Source: JBDSEG01 sp039920165
GTDB lineage: Bacteria > Pseudomonadota > Gammaproteobacteria > Burkholderiales > Burkholderiaceae_C
NCBI GenBank assembly: GCA_039920165.1
Contig: JBDSEG010000364.1
Coordinates: 1-6,557 of the forward strand
DNA length: 6,557 nt
Direction: 5' to 3'
A program made the position numbers and the translations under genes. Below the pieces are notes generated by a model. It worked only from the letters and a program-made list of their open reading frames with translations, ran no database searches and was not told the origin of the DNA. Position 1 is the first letter of the stretch. Each line of letters opens with the position of its first letter. Below, piece by piece: positions 6,250 to 6,557 of the stretch.

Positions 6250-6557
6250 ATGGCGCGAACGGAGGATTCCGCCTGGTTTGCGACACAACTGGAGACATCC
6301 ATCCATTGCAGTACTTTGTTCCAAATTCATTGCGCGCGGCGGCGCGTCGTATCCGCGGCCGCGTTGACGGCGCTCGGCCTGACCGCGGGCGCTGCGCTGG
6401 CCGACATCAGCCAGAGCGGCGAGCAGCGCAACATGCGCCGGGTCGGCCACACCGACCTGCAGGGCCGAGCGGCCTACCAGCCCAACGTCATCGTCTATCC
6501 CGATGGCCGGACCATCGCTTTCGTGGGCACCCACGGCGGATCGAAGCCGAATCCGCT
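6250..6557 (+). CDS. Secreted LVIVD-repeat-like protein, N-terminal part only
   Basis: Only the N-terminal portion (about 102 residues from ATG 6250) is in the window. A secretion signal is clear: an arginine cluster CARRRVVS, the hydrophobic core AAALTALGLTAGAALA, and probable cleavage before DISQSGEQ. The arginines give it a Tat-like look, but the motif is incomplete. The mature start, with NMRRVGHTDLQGRAAYQP, then a strand of IVYPDGRTIAFVGTHGG and a following NPL, resembles the opening of LVIVD-repeat proteins, which are secreted beta-propeller-like proteins of unknown function. This family call rests on recall of the pattern. The start is uncertain. The frame is open from a TAG at 6181, with candidates ATG 6220, ATG 6250 and TTG 6316. 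The TTG would give a normal 30-residue signal peptide but has no properly spaced ribosome binding site; ATG 6250 gives an unusually long polar leader. Confidence 0.72.
   Translation, partial: MARTEDSAWFATQLETSIHCSTLFQIHCARRRVVSAAALTALGLTAGAALADISQSGEQRNMRRVGHTDLQGRAAYQPNVIVYPDGRTIAFVGTHGGSKPNP

Overview
The window is very GC-rich, densely packed proteobacterial DNA. Codon bias, gene families and the neighbouring pair of a DUF294 regulator and a DEDDh exonuclease suggest a betaproteobacterium (Burkholderiales or Rhodocyclales). That placement is inference, because no rRNA or other marker gene is present. I see seven protein-coding genes, two of them cut by the window edges. I see no tRNA, rRNA, CRISPR array, insertion sequence or phage gene.

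Left part (1-3551). A metabolite:H+ symporter (MHS-type MFS transporter) runs leftward out of the window. Only 32 bp from its start codon, a multidomain regulator starts in the other direction. It has a cyclic-nucleotide-binding-like domain, two CBS repeats, a GlnD-like nucleotidyltransferase (DUF294) and a DUF294 C-terminal domain. After a 220-bp gap with no gene but several inverted repeats comes a small DnaQ-like 3'-5' exonuclease on the same strand. The regulator and the exonuclease probably form a functional pair, and the regulator may serve the transporter.

Middle part (3585-6086). Three genes on the minus strand look like one transcription unit, read from right to left. The first is an exported or membrane-anchored ankyrin-repeat protein with a strong Shine-Dalgarno sequence. 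The second is a 2-keto-4-pentenoate hydratase/fumarylacetoacetate-hydrolase-family enzyme, 66 bp downstream. The third is a TIR-domain protein with one transmembrane helix and a beta-rich C-terminal domain, only 12 bp further on. The TIR gene ends convergently 33 bp from the exonuclease gene. This association is the most unusual thing in the window: a possible NAD-consuming or signalling TIR domain tied to a membrane, co-transcribed with a metabolic enzyme and a probably periplasmic ankyrin protein.

Right edge (about 6250-6557). A secreted protein resembling LVIVD-repeat (beta-propeller-like) proteins starts in the plus direction and runs out of the window. Its start codon is unclear.

Several long open frames lie antisense to the real genes, including one of about 830 codons opposite the whole three-gene operon. 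They are composition artefacts of GC-rich coding DNA.
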